36,656 nucleotides of DNA, from assembly GCA_030647195.1 (NCBI GenBank), contig JAUSKD010000006.1, forward strand, positions 1 to 36,656, in the 5' to 3' direction. Positions 7,384 through 14,665 of the stretch are shown here, in pieces; within the stretch, counting starts at the first letter, position 1, and each line of letters opens with the position of its first letter. The notes below the pieces were generated by a model. It had not been told where the DNA came from, did no database searches, and worked only from the letters and a program-made list of their open reading frames with translations. Origin of the DNA: Candidatus Peribacter sp. (lineage in GTDB: Bacteria; Patescibacteriota; Gracilibacteria; Peribacterales; Peribacteraceae). The position numbers and the translations under genes were made by a program.

Positions 7384-7436
7384 CAGCTGAGCTACCCGCC
7401 CGAACGTACCGACGTTCGGTACGGGCGGGCAACCCC
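7384..7436 (-). pseudogene. broken copy of the tRNA-Asp 5' end, split by a palindrome
   Basis: On the minus strand GGGGTTG (7436-7430) and TAGCTCAGCTG (7394-7384) together equal nucleotides 1-18 of the adjacent tRNA-Asp, but a 35-bp GC-rich palindrome (7395-7429) separates them. The similarity stops after this point, so no functional tRNA is present. Confidence 0.6.
7395..7429. repeat. 35-bp GC-rich palindromic insert
   Basis: It begins CCCGCCCG and ends CGGGCGGG, with an inner perfect stem CCGAACGT/ACGTTCGG around ACCG. It sits exactly between the two parts of the duplicated tRNA 5' end. It may be a small palindromic mobile element or a leftover of recombination. Confidence 0.65.
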
Positions 7437-7538
7437 TTTTGCCGCGGGAACGCTACCGCAAGAAGCGGGGCAAGACAATGAGACTGGCACGGTTCTTGCA
7501 GCCACTGCAGCCGCAGAGCTTCTGCGGGGCATGGTACG

Positions 7539-8726
7539 ATGGAGCGCATGCAATTCGGCTCTAATGCACTCATGACGGCCCTGGCCGCGTTCATTGCCCT
7601 CTCGATGCGGCAGCAACTTTTCCTGCCCACGGCGGGCCCCTCTTCAATACGTTCCCCGTCTTCCACCATGACATCTCAATCAGACACGACGGTGCCGGAC
7701 TCACCCTGGCAGGTGCGACAGGTTGCCACTGCCCGCGGGACAGTACGGTTCGTCGAGGGTTTCGCCGGCCCGTACGGCCTTACCGTATTCTCAGACGGGA
7801 CTCTCTACGTGATGGACGCGCTGCGCGGGCAGGTGGTCCGGTTTTCATCGTCACTGCAGCCGCTGGGAATACTCGATTCCAAGGCAGATCCATCGGAGTT
7901 CCTCCACTCCATCGCGCGCATTGCCGATGGAACACTGCTTCTCTCCGAACATCGCAAGGGATGGATCAGGCGGTACGCGGATGACGGGACGGTGCTCGGC
8001 TATTTCTTCGCGAGCCCTTCGGATCCCACACTCGCATTCGTCGGACCCGTGAATGTGTTCGTCGATGCGGCACGGAATATCTGGGTGACGGATTACCGTG
8101 CGCACCGCGTGTTGAAGTTCGATCCGCAGGGTGAGTTCATCGGTTGGATCGGGGCAAAAGCCGAAGGCGGCGTGACGAACGGATTTGCAGTGACGGGCAT
8201 GGCACAGGAATCTTCCGCTCCCGGCGGATTCAATCAGCCGCACATGACGACGGTGAATCGTGCGGGTGAAATCTTCGTCGTGGACGTGGCCAACCACCGC
8301 GTGCAGAAATTCAACGCACAGGGAAAGTTTCTCGGCTGGATCGGCGCACGCACGGACGGCACCGTGACACAGGGCTGGGCCAAAGAGGGGGCATCGGCCC
8401 CCACCGGGGAGCCGGGAGGGTTCCAGCGTCCCACATCCGTGACGCTGTCCGAAGGAGCGTCACGCGCGGAGGATGTGCTGATCGTTGCGGATACCTCCAA
8501 TAACCGCATCCAGAAGTTTCGGGCGTCGGACGGGCACTTTCTCGGCTGGATGGGCGAAAAGACCGATGGCACGGTGACGGACGGATGGGAGATGACGGGT
8601 AAAGCGCAGCCCGGGTCCAAGCCCGGCGCATTTATCGACCCTTTCGGCGCGCAGATCTGGAACGGGTTCCTGTATGTGGCCGACAGAGGCAACACGCGCA
8701 TACAGATCATTCCGGTCGGGCAGTGA
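7539..8726 (+). CDS. secreted NHL-repeat beta-propeller protein
   Basis: A 395-residue protein with a hydrophobic N-terminal segment (about residues 8-22), probably a signal peptide or anchor, followed by an NHL-type beta-propeller. Repeats are clear: GPYGLTVFSDGTLYVMDALRGQVVRF, then VFVDAARNIWVTDYRAHRVLKFDPQG, then EIFVVDVANHRVQKFNAQG, then VLIVADTSNNRIQKF and finally FLYVADRGNTRIQII. Three of the blades are joined by a near-identical spacer of the type FLGWIGA(R/K)TDGTVT followed by a Gly/Pro-rich stretch (PGGFxxP). NHL propellers usually bind proteins or polysaccharide at the surface; the ligand is unknown. ATG 7539 and ATG 7548 are both possible. It converges on the MBOAT/SGNH cluster, so a surface role is plausible but inferred. 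Confidence 0.8.
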   Translation: MERMQFGSNALMTALAAFIALSMRQQLFLPTAGPSSIRSPSSTMTSQSDTTVPDSPWQVRQVATARGTVRFVEGFAGPYGLTVFSDGTLYVMDALRGQVVRFSSSLQPLGILDSKADPSEFLHSIARIADGTLLLSEHRKGWIRRYADDGTVLGYFFASPSDPTLAFVGPVNVFVDAARNIWVTDYRAHRVLKFDPQGEFIGWIGAKAEGGVTNGFAVTGMAQESSAPGGFNQPHMTTVNRAGEIFVVDVANHRVQKFNAQGKFLGWIGARTDGTVTQGWAKEGASAPTGEPGGFQRPTSVTLSEGASRAEDVLIVADTSNNRIQKFRASDGHFLGWMGEKTDGTVTDGWEMTGKAQPGSKPGAFIDPFGAQIWNGFLYVADRGNTRIQIIPVGQ

Positions 8727-8743
8727 TCAGATGAGCGGGTCAA

Positions 8744-9946
8744 TCACTTCCTGCACCCGAGGTGCAGAAAATCCCCCTCTTTGGCGGTCGTCACCCGCGG
8801 ATCGCGCGCCATGGCGAGACCGGCATTCTCTTCGACGGTGCGCCGGAGCACTTCTGTGTTCCCGATCGGCGCAAGGCCGGCGCGTTGTCGCTCTCTGTCC
8901 AGTGCAAGGAGCATGCGGGCCATTGCCACGTCCCCCGGATGCACTCCATCAATGAACTCGCAATCCGAAGAGCCGAAGGCGGCCGGGTCCGTAGCGTCCA
9001 GCAGGAAGACGCCCGTTGCCCGTATTTGTTTCTTGAGGTCATCAAAGATGCCGTAATGGGCCTGTTCCTGCTTCAGCGCATCGGCCACGGACTCAGCGAA
9101 TGGCGGCAGCAGAACGATCACCTCGATATCCGCTTTGCGCAGCTTTTCGATGAGCTGCAGGAACGTCTGCATATGCCGGGGGTCCGCTTTATCTGCGAAG
9201 GTATAGCGGTCGACACCTGCTCTGATCTGTGCGGTCTCCCCGAAGGGATTTTCTTGCCTATCGGGTGCGTTGTCGGGATCCGGATCGATGAACGGGTACT
9301 GCGAACCGTCGGGGGCGAATCCGCTGCGTCGCTTCAGTGCCTGAATGCCGATGTTGCACCGCGTATCGCGCGCTGCGGGCCGAAGAATGGCGTGGATATA
9401 ATCCGCCGGTGTGATTTTTCCCTCCTTGAGCCACAGGAAAGGCTTGAAGACGAAGTAGCCTTCGAACTGATGCAGAGGCTCTAGGCGGGGGTGGTAGGCG
9501 ACAGGGGGAATGTACGAGCCGTTGAACCACCAGAAATCGATGCCGAAGATCACGATCTTTGGTTTATGCGGGCTGGCCAGAATCCCCTCCACCACATCCC
9601 GGCCTTCATTCAGGTTGGAGATGGTGTTGCTGAGGTTGTAGAAAGGCCGCACAAAGAACCGCTCACGCAGTTGCAGCATCCGCGATGAGCCGATCGTGAT
9701 GATCCCGGGTTTGTGCAGGGCAAGCGCATCCATCTTGTAGCGGAACGTGTCCCCGTAGAGTGCGGTGCCGTAGAGGCAGAAGGTTTCGGGGTCCTGCTGC
9801 AGGGCGAGGATCTGCGGAATGGGAGTGAGCTCCCCTGCGTTCCTGAGAAAGAGATAATTGAGACCCAGCAGCAGGAACAGCGGCACGGCAAACAGAGACA
9901 GGAAGATCAGGTAGCGCCGTTCAGAACTGGAAGTAGATGAAGACAT
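8744..9946 (-). CDS. SGNH-fold, AlgX/AlgJ-like acyl-transfer partner of MBOAT (copy 1)
   Basis: About 400 residues with one N-terminal membrane segment (YLIFLSLFAVPLFLLLGLNYLFL) and an extracytoplasmic SGNH-like domain. The nucleophile motif is TIGSSR (GSSR at residues 86-89) and the Asp/His pair sits in DGVHPGD (about D333/H336), the arrangement in AlgJ/AlgX/DltD-type proteins that work with MBOAT enzymes. ATG 9946 (MSSSTSS) is chosen; an upstream ATG at 9958 is in frame. The gene overlaps the end of the MBOAT gene by about 26 nt, indicating one operon. Predicted role: moving acyl (probably acetyl) groups onto a surface polysaccharide outside the membrane. Confidence 0.78.
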   Translation of the reverse strand: MSSSTSSSERRYLIFLSLFAVPLFLLLGLNYLFLRNAGELTPIPQILALQQDPETFCLYGTALYGDTFRYKMDALALHKPGIITIGSSRMLQLRERFFVRPFYNLSNTISNLNEGRDVVEGILASPHKPKIVIFGIDFWWFNGSYIPPVAYHPRLEPLHQFEGYFVFKPFLWLKEGKITPADYIHAILRPAARDTRCNIGIQALKRRSGFAPDGSQYPFIDPDPDNAPDRQENPFGETAQIRAGVDRYTFADKADPRHMQTFLQLIEKLRKADIEVIVLLPPFAESVADALKQEQAHYGIFDDLKKQIRATGVFLLDATDPAAFGSSDCEFIDGVHPGDVAMARMLLALDRERQRAGLAPIGNTEVLRRTVEENAGLAMARDPRVTTAKEGDFLHLGCRK

Positions 9947-11408
9947 GTTCCTGGGCAAGGAAGAGGGTAGTGACGGCGATCACGGCCATCACGGTCGAAC
10001 AGAGGGCAAAGAAAGCGGTGGGTTTCCAGCGCAGACGCAGGGTGAAAGGATCGGGTTGTTCCTCCGGGGTATCGGCGGGCAGGATTTCCTTCACGAAAGA
10101 CTGCGTTGGGGGCGCGAACCAGACGATGACAGCCAGCGCTGCCAGCAGCTCCAGACAGCGTTTCCACGCGAAGGCGCTCCCCAGCAAGCTCATCCCGGTC
10201 GGGAAGGCAACGCCGTGGAGTCCTGCCATGCTCTGGAGCAGCGTCAGGGCGGCAGCAAAGTCAGTGGCGCGGAAGAACACCCAGCCCACGGTGACCAGGA
10301 AGAAGGTGAGCGGCACCGCGAACAGGCGAATGGGTACGGCCAGGACGCGCAGCAGCGGGTATTCCGCGACCATGAGCCAAACGCGGTGCAGGACCAATAA
10401 CCCGCCGTGCCACGCACCCCACAGGACGAATGTCCAGCCGGCACCGTGCCAGAGCCCCCCGATGAGCATGGTGAGGAACAGGTTCAGCAGCGTGCGCACC
10501 GGTCCGCTGCGGCTCCCGCCCAAGGGAATGTAGAGATAGCTCATCAGGAACCGTGAGAGCGTCATGTGCCAGCGCTTCCAGAACTCGCGAATCGATGATG
10601 CACGGTACGGGGCGTTGAAGTTGATCGGGAGCCGGATGCCCAGCATCTGCGCGATGCCAATGGCCATGTCGGAGTAACCCGAAAAATCGAAGTACAGCTG
10701 GAACGAGTAGGCGATGACCCCCATCCACGCATCCGCAAGGCCGGGGGAGGTGCCCGCAGCCGCAGCATTGAAGACCAGGTTCGCGTAGGCGCCCACGGTG
10801 TCGGCGAGCAGGACTTTCTTGCAGAGTCCGATGATGAGGACCGTCAGGCCCACGGCCACATTCCGGCTGATGACCCCGGGTGCCTGCCTGAATTGCGGCA
10901 GGATCTCGGCATGGTGTGCGATGGGTCCGGCGAGGAGGTTCGGGAAGAAGGTGACGAAGAGCAGATAATTCAGCAGGTTACGTTCCCGCGTGATGCCGCG
11001 GTACGTATCGACGAGGTAGGCGATCTGCGTGAAGGTGAAGAACGAAATGCCGAGCGGCAGCATGATCGAAATCGCGGGGATCTGGCCCACGCCGAGTGAC
11101 CGCAGCGTCTCTGCGAAAAATCCCAGGTACTTGAAATACCCGAGCAGCAGCACGTTGCCGGTAATGGCGAAGGCGAGCAGGGCCGGACGACGCCAGCGGA
11201 TGAGCCCGAGCCCACAGAGGTAATTGAAGAGCGCCGATCCAAGCAGCACGACCAGGAAGACGGGCCTCCACCAGCCGTAGAAGACGAGGGACGCGACAAT
11301 GAGTACCGGCACGACCAGCCGCAGCTTGCCCATGTACTGCAGCGCAAGAACGACGAGCAGCACGACCGGGAGGAAGCCGAATAGGAAAAGCGGCGAATCA
11401 AATGCCAT
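9921..11408 (-). CDS. MBOAT-family membrane O-acyltransferase (AlgI-like, copy 1)
   Basis: A 495-residue polytopic protein of the MBOAT family. The AlgI-type N-terminus (DSPLFLFGFLPVVLLVVLALQ) is followed by many membrane segments. The family core includes LLFVTFFPNLLAGPI, FDFSGYSDMAIGIAQMLGI, FWKRWHMTLSRFL and the catalytic-His region LWHGAGWTFVLWGAWHG near residue 318. These proteins pass acyl groups across the membrane to secreted acceptors. ATG 11408 is chosen because the AlgI-like sequence begins there; the frame is open upstream. It is followed by an overlapping SGNH gene, forming a transmembrane acyl-transfer pair, and a second such pair lies next door. The acceptor polymer is not evident. 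Confidence 0.93.
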   Translation of the reverse strand: MAFDSPLFLFGFLPVVLLVVLALQYMGKLRLVVPVLIVASLVFYGWWRPVFLVVLLGSALFNYLCGLGLIRWRRPALLAFAITGNVLLLGYFKYLGFFAETLRSLGVGQIPAISIMLPLGISFFTFTQIAYLVDTYRGITRERNLLNYLLFVTFFPNLLAGPIAHHAEILPQFRQAPGVISRNVAVGLTVLIIGLCKKVLLADTVGAYANLVFNAAAAGTSPGLADAWMGVIAYSFQLYFDFSGYSDMAIGIAQMLGIRLPINFNAPYRASSIREFWKRWHMTLSRFLMSYLYIPLGGSRSGPVRTLLNLFLTMLIGGLWHGAGWTFVLWGAWHGGLLVLHRVWLMVAEYPLLRVLAVPIRLFAVPLTFFLVTVGWVFFRATDFAAALTLLQSMAGLHGVAFPTGMSLLGSAFAWKRCLELLAALAVIVWFAPPTQSFVKEILPADTPEEQPDPFTLRLRWKPTAFFALCSTVMAVIAVTTLFLAQEHVFIYFQF

Positions 11409-11554
11409 GTGCGCTTTTGGCGGCCTGCAGATCATCTCCCCGCTCTTGGGCGAAGACAAGCCCGCCTTTGGCCAGGGATGCAAAAGTGTTCATTCCTTCT
11501 TGTATTCCCTCCGTGCCCGGGTAGCCTTTTCGCAACTTTTTCCCACTTCTCGCT

Positions 11555-11962
11555 ATGCCGCAAGAATCTAGAGACGATGTGAACTATCTGGTCGTCGGAG
11601 AAGGGATTCTGAATAATACGGTTGGGATTCTCGATGTCGCAGGCAAAGGGGATGTTCCGGGTCTTCATGGGGGGAAAATAGTCTCACTCAGGGCGAAACA
11701 AGCGACGTGGGAACGGCTCAATCCCAGAATCCGGTCGGGGGAGTTTAAGAATACGGCTGCCATCTGGGCCGCTGCGCGTGAGGAGTTTGAGCGGACACTC
11801 CAGGATCCGGACGGCCCCGCAACGCACAGTGGTGAGGCATCGATGAGTGCGACAGGAGGCAATGGCCAGTCGACGAATCCTTTGCATTTGCCCGATGACG
11901 GAGAAGATATGCCGAAAACGCACAGGGGCGTTCTGCTCGGCGCCGAAGGTCCGAACGATTAA
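11555..11962 (+). CDS. hypothetical protein between the two MBOAT pairs
   Basis: An unrecognised 135-residue protein on the opposite strand to its neighbours. The first 85 residues look folded (YLVVGEGILNNTVGILDVAG, then a helical stretch AAIWAAAREEFERTLQ), while the last 50 are Gly/Ser/Asp/Pro-rich and probably disordered. There is no signal peptide or membrane segment. Its last bases overlap the 3' end of the convergent SGNH gene by 4 nt. No Shine-Dalgarno sequence is seen. It lies exactly between two paralogous operons, which might mean it was inserted there or regulates them; neither is shown by sequence. Confidence 0.5.
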   Translation: MPQESRDDVNYLVVGEGILNNTVGILDVAGKGDVPGLHGGKIVSLRAKQATWERLNPRIRSGEFKNTAAIWAAAREEFERTLQDPDGPATHSGEASMSATGGNGQSTNPLHLPDDGEDMPKTHRGVLLGAEGPND

Positions 11963-13044
11963 TATGCGGATGCCTTGTGTGTTTCGAGGTATTCCACGTG
12001 ATCAGCGCGGAATTTCGCAAGGCGCTCTTCAATATTTTCCGGAGTGAGTTGCACGCCGAAATCCGGTGGAATCGTACAGGGTTCTCTGCAGGTGCCGAAG
12101 ATCCGGTCCAGGATCATTGTTCCCGTCACCTCCTTGAAGTGTGAGATATCAGAGAACCACGGTGTTTCATAGATATCTCCGCTGGCAGGCATCGGCACGA
12201 GCGTGATCGTGTTATAGCCGGAAAAATCCCAGAGGGCGGCCGTCTTTCCCTTCTTGCGAGCCACTTCCGCGAAGATGCGCACCAGATCGCGCTTCCACTT
12301 TTCCAGCGTATCTATGCCAATGCGGGATATTTCCTGTTCCTCATATGGGACGAAGAGAGGTGAAATGAAAAAGTGCATCTCGATATCGTGTTCGGCACCG
12401 AATTCCAGAATTTTTTTCAGTTCCTCCATCGGCTGCTTTTGCTCCTGTTTCGTTCCGTCTGCGTGCATTCCAAATTTCTTTTTGAGCGATTCGATGCTGC
12501 CGTAGTAGTTGAGATGTTGCGTCCAGGGGACCTGGAGGAATGCCATGACGCCTTCCTGAATGGTATCTGCAGAATAGAGCGTTCTGGCAACGTCTGTCAC
12601 AATACTCAGATTGTAGCGGAACGGATGATTTGGTTCCGTCAGGTGGAGCAGGCGGTCAGGGCTGAATTGTGCGGGGATCGGATTTGTGACGTTCTCATGA
12701 CTCATTTCCACGATGATTTTTTTGATGGGATGGATTGCCTGTGCGTGCTCAAGGAATTGGCGTTCCTCGGTAAACGTAGCCGAAGGGAGAACTATTTTCA
12801 TCACGCGCAGGCCGCTCCATGCGGGATGGACCAGAGGAATGGTATCGGCGCGGGATGAGCCGAGCGTTAGGCCCTCCACCTTCATGCGCCGCAAGACGAA
12901 TGCGATAGAAATGCGCGGTTGATTCCACCAGATGAAATTTCCATTTCTGTTCCCGAAAATGTAGGTGGGATCCATGGTCCACTGAAAGGCAGCCACCATG
13001 GCGAAGGGGAGGAGTACGCCGGCGAAAAAAGGCAGTTTCTTCAT
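11959..13044 (-). CDS. SGNH-like acyl-transfer partner of MBOAT (copy 2)
   Basis: A 361-residue protein with an N-terminal signal or anchor (LPFFAGVLLPFAMVAAF) and an SGNH-like fold. The nucleophile motif is TLGSSRAD (GSSR at residues 62-65) and the catalytic Asp/His pair is probably in SDISHF (D299/H302). It is only distantly similar to the copy at 8744-9946, keeping little beyond the motifs. Its ATG shares one base with the stop of the upstream MBOAT gene (TGATG), a tight translational coupling. It probably receives acyl groups exported by that MBOAT and attaches them to an extracellular polymer; substrate unknown. Confidence 0.75.
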   Translation of the reverse strand: MKKLPFFAGVLLPFAMVAAFQWTMDPTYIFGNRNGNFIWWNQPRISIAFVLRRMKVEGLTLGSSRADTIPLVHPAWSGLRVMKIVLPSATFTEERQFLEHAQAIHPIKKIIVEMSHENVTNPIPAQFSPDRLLHLTEPNHPFRYNLSIVTDVARTLYSADTIQEGVMAFLQVPWTQHLNYYGSIESLKKKFGMHADGTKQEQKQPMEELKKILEFGAEHDIEMHFFISPLFVPYEEQEISRIGIDTLEKWKRDLVRIFAEVARKKGKTAALWDFSGYNTITLVPMPASGDIYETPWFSDISHFKEVTGTMILDRIFGTCREPCTIPPDFGVQLTPENIEERLAKFRADHVEYLETHKASAY

Positions 13045-14561
13045 CAGAAGTTTCCGTAAATGAAGGCGACTCCCTGCGACAGGAAGGCTGCCGCGCAGAC
13101 CCCAAGGCCTCCGATCATGAGCCCGCGGCCGAGGGAACGCAGCCCTGCGAAGCGTCCGGCTGAAGCCGTATCCGTGACCTGAGGCGCAATCGCGCCGGTG
13201 GGCTGAACGATGGCTGGCTCAGGTGTCTCATTGCCCGTGTATCCCAGCCACCGCTGCGTTGTGGGGAGGAACCAGACGATGATGAGCGGAACGATCAGCA
13301 CGGCTGCAGCCGGCAGGAATTCACCGGCAGAGGGGGCGCGCAGAGGCATGCTGAACATGGCGCGAAGCATACGCATGGCTGCAGACAGATTTTCCGCCCG
13401 AAAGAACACCCACAGCACGGTGATGGTGAAGAAGGTCAGGGCCCGCCCGAACAGGCGTCCCACACTGCCCCCTGTCGCATCCGTTCCTCCCAGTTTTTTC
13501 TTGAGCGCCACCCAGGCGGTGTGGATGCACATGCACAGACCGTGCAGGGCTCCCCAGATCGCAAACGTCACGCCGGATCCGTGCCAGATTCCCACGAGGA
13601 ACATGACGATGAGCAGATTGATCAGCTTCCGGAAGAATCCGCATCTGTTCCCCCCGAGAGGGATGTACACGTAATTGCGGAAGAACGAGCCGAGAGTGAT
13701 GTGCCACCTGCGCCAAAACTCCGCAATAGTGACGGAGGTGTAGGGGCTGTTGAAGTTCATGGGGAGCGCAATGCCGAAGAAGAGGGCAATGCCGATCGCC
13801 ATATCGGTGTATCCCGAAAAGTCGAAGTAGAGCTGCAGGCCGTAGGCGGTGGTTCCGAACCATGCCCGATAGAATGTCGGCACGGAACGCAGGGCGGATG
13901 CGAAGATCGGGGTGACGACGAGGGCGAGGTGATCGGCGATGACGACTTTTTTGAAGAGTCCGATGACGAGGAACGAGAGTCCCTGTATGAAACCGTCGCC
14001 AATCCGTACGCGCAGATTCTCCGGCGAGAGCTGGGGGAGCATGGCGGATGCGCGTGCGATCGGACCGGCAATCAGTTTGGGGAAGAAGAGGACGTACGTG
14101 CAGTAGTGCAGGATAGTCGGCTGCGTGATGTCGCCATTGGCCACCTCGATCAGGTAGGAGATTTGCGTGAAGGTGAAGAAGGAAATGGCGAAAGGCAGCA
14201 CAAGGGTTTCTGCAGACGGAGGCAGCGTTTCCTGTGGAAGAAGCAGAGAGAGCGTCGGAATGTATTTGAAGAACGCCAGGAGGAGGATGTTGCCGGTGAT
14301 GCTCACCGCGAGGAGGAGCTTTGTCGTAAGAGGGTGCTCAGTGGTGGAATTCTGATCAAGGAAGAAGCTCCATGAGTAGTTCCATACGAGCGATCCCAAC
14401 AGGACGGGCAGAGCGTTAACATCCTGCAGTGCGTAGAACAAAACGGAGGCTGCCGTCAGTACAACCAGTGCACCTGAAACATGCAGACGTTTTACGCACA
14501 CGAACGCCAGAAGCGTGAGTGGCAGGAAGACGAAGAGGAATCCGACTGAATGCAAAGCCAT
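13044..14561 (-). CDS. MBOAT-family membrane O-acyltransferase (AlgI-like, copy 2)
   Basis: A 505-residue polytopic MBOAT protein, paralogous to the one at 9921-11408. Shared landmarks are SFFTFTQISYLIEVANGDI, LFFPKLIAGPIARA, LQLYFDFSGYTDMAIGIALFFGI, FWRRWHITLGSFFRNYVYIPLGGN and the catalytic-His region GIWHGSGVTFAIWGALHG near residue 327. A Thr/Pro-rich loop (NETPEPAIVQPTGAIAP) precedes a last membrane helix. A possible -10 (TAAAAT, minus strand) ends only 6 bp before the ATG, so the message could be leaderless. It forms an operon with the SGNH gene downstream. Confidence 0.93.
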   Translation of the reverse strand: MALHSVGFLFVFLPLTLLAFVCVKRLHVSGALVVLTAASVLFYALQDVNALPVLLGSLVWNYSWSFFLDQNSTTEHPLTTKLLLAVSITGNILLLAFFKYIPTLSLLLPQETLPPSAETLVLPFAISFFTFTQISYLIEVANGDITQPTILHYCTYVLFFPKLIAGPIARASAMLPQLSPENLRVRIGDGFIQGLSFLVIGLFKKVVIADHLALVVTPIFASALRSVPTFYRAWFGTTAYGLQLYFDFSGYTDMAIGIALFFGIALPMNFNSPYTSVTIAEFWRRWHITLGSFFRNYVYIPLGGNRCGFFRKLINLLIVMFLVGIWHGSGVTFAIWGALHGLCMCIHTAWVALKKKLGGTDATGGSVGRLFGRALTFFTITVLWVFFRAENLSAAMRMLRAMFSMPLRAPSAGEFLPAAAVLIVPLIIVWFLPTTQRWLGYTGNETPEPAIVQPTGAIAPQVTDTASAGRFAGLRSLGRGLMIGGLGVCAAAFLSQGVAFIYGNF

Positions 14562-14567
14562 CAGAGT

Positions 14568-14573
14568 ATTTTA
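14568..14573 (-). promoter_or_regulatory. possible -10 giving a leaderless MBOAT message
   Basis: TAAAAT on the minus strand, with TGG just upstream, ends 6 bp before the ATG at 14561, so transcription would start at about the A of the ATG. No Shine-Dalgarno sequence is present. Confidence 0.35.
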
Positions 14574-14665
14574 CCATATTTTTCACTGTTTTCCCACGGG
14601 GAAGTCATGGGTCTCTGGCGCGCCGGGCGCGGCTAACGTCAGCGGAGAAATCGCAACGCAGAGCC

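Noticed and set aside
13521-14375. 284-residue plus-strand frame opposite the second MBOAT gene
   Set aside because: Highly charged mirror of membrane-helix codons with no family features.
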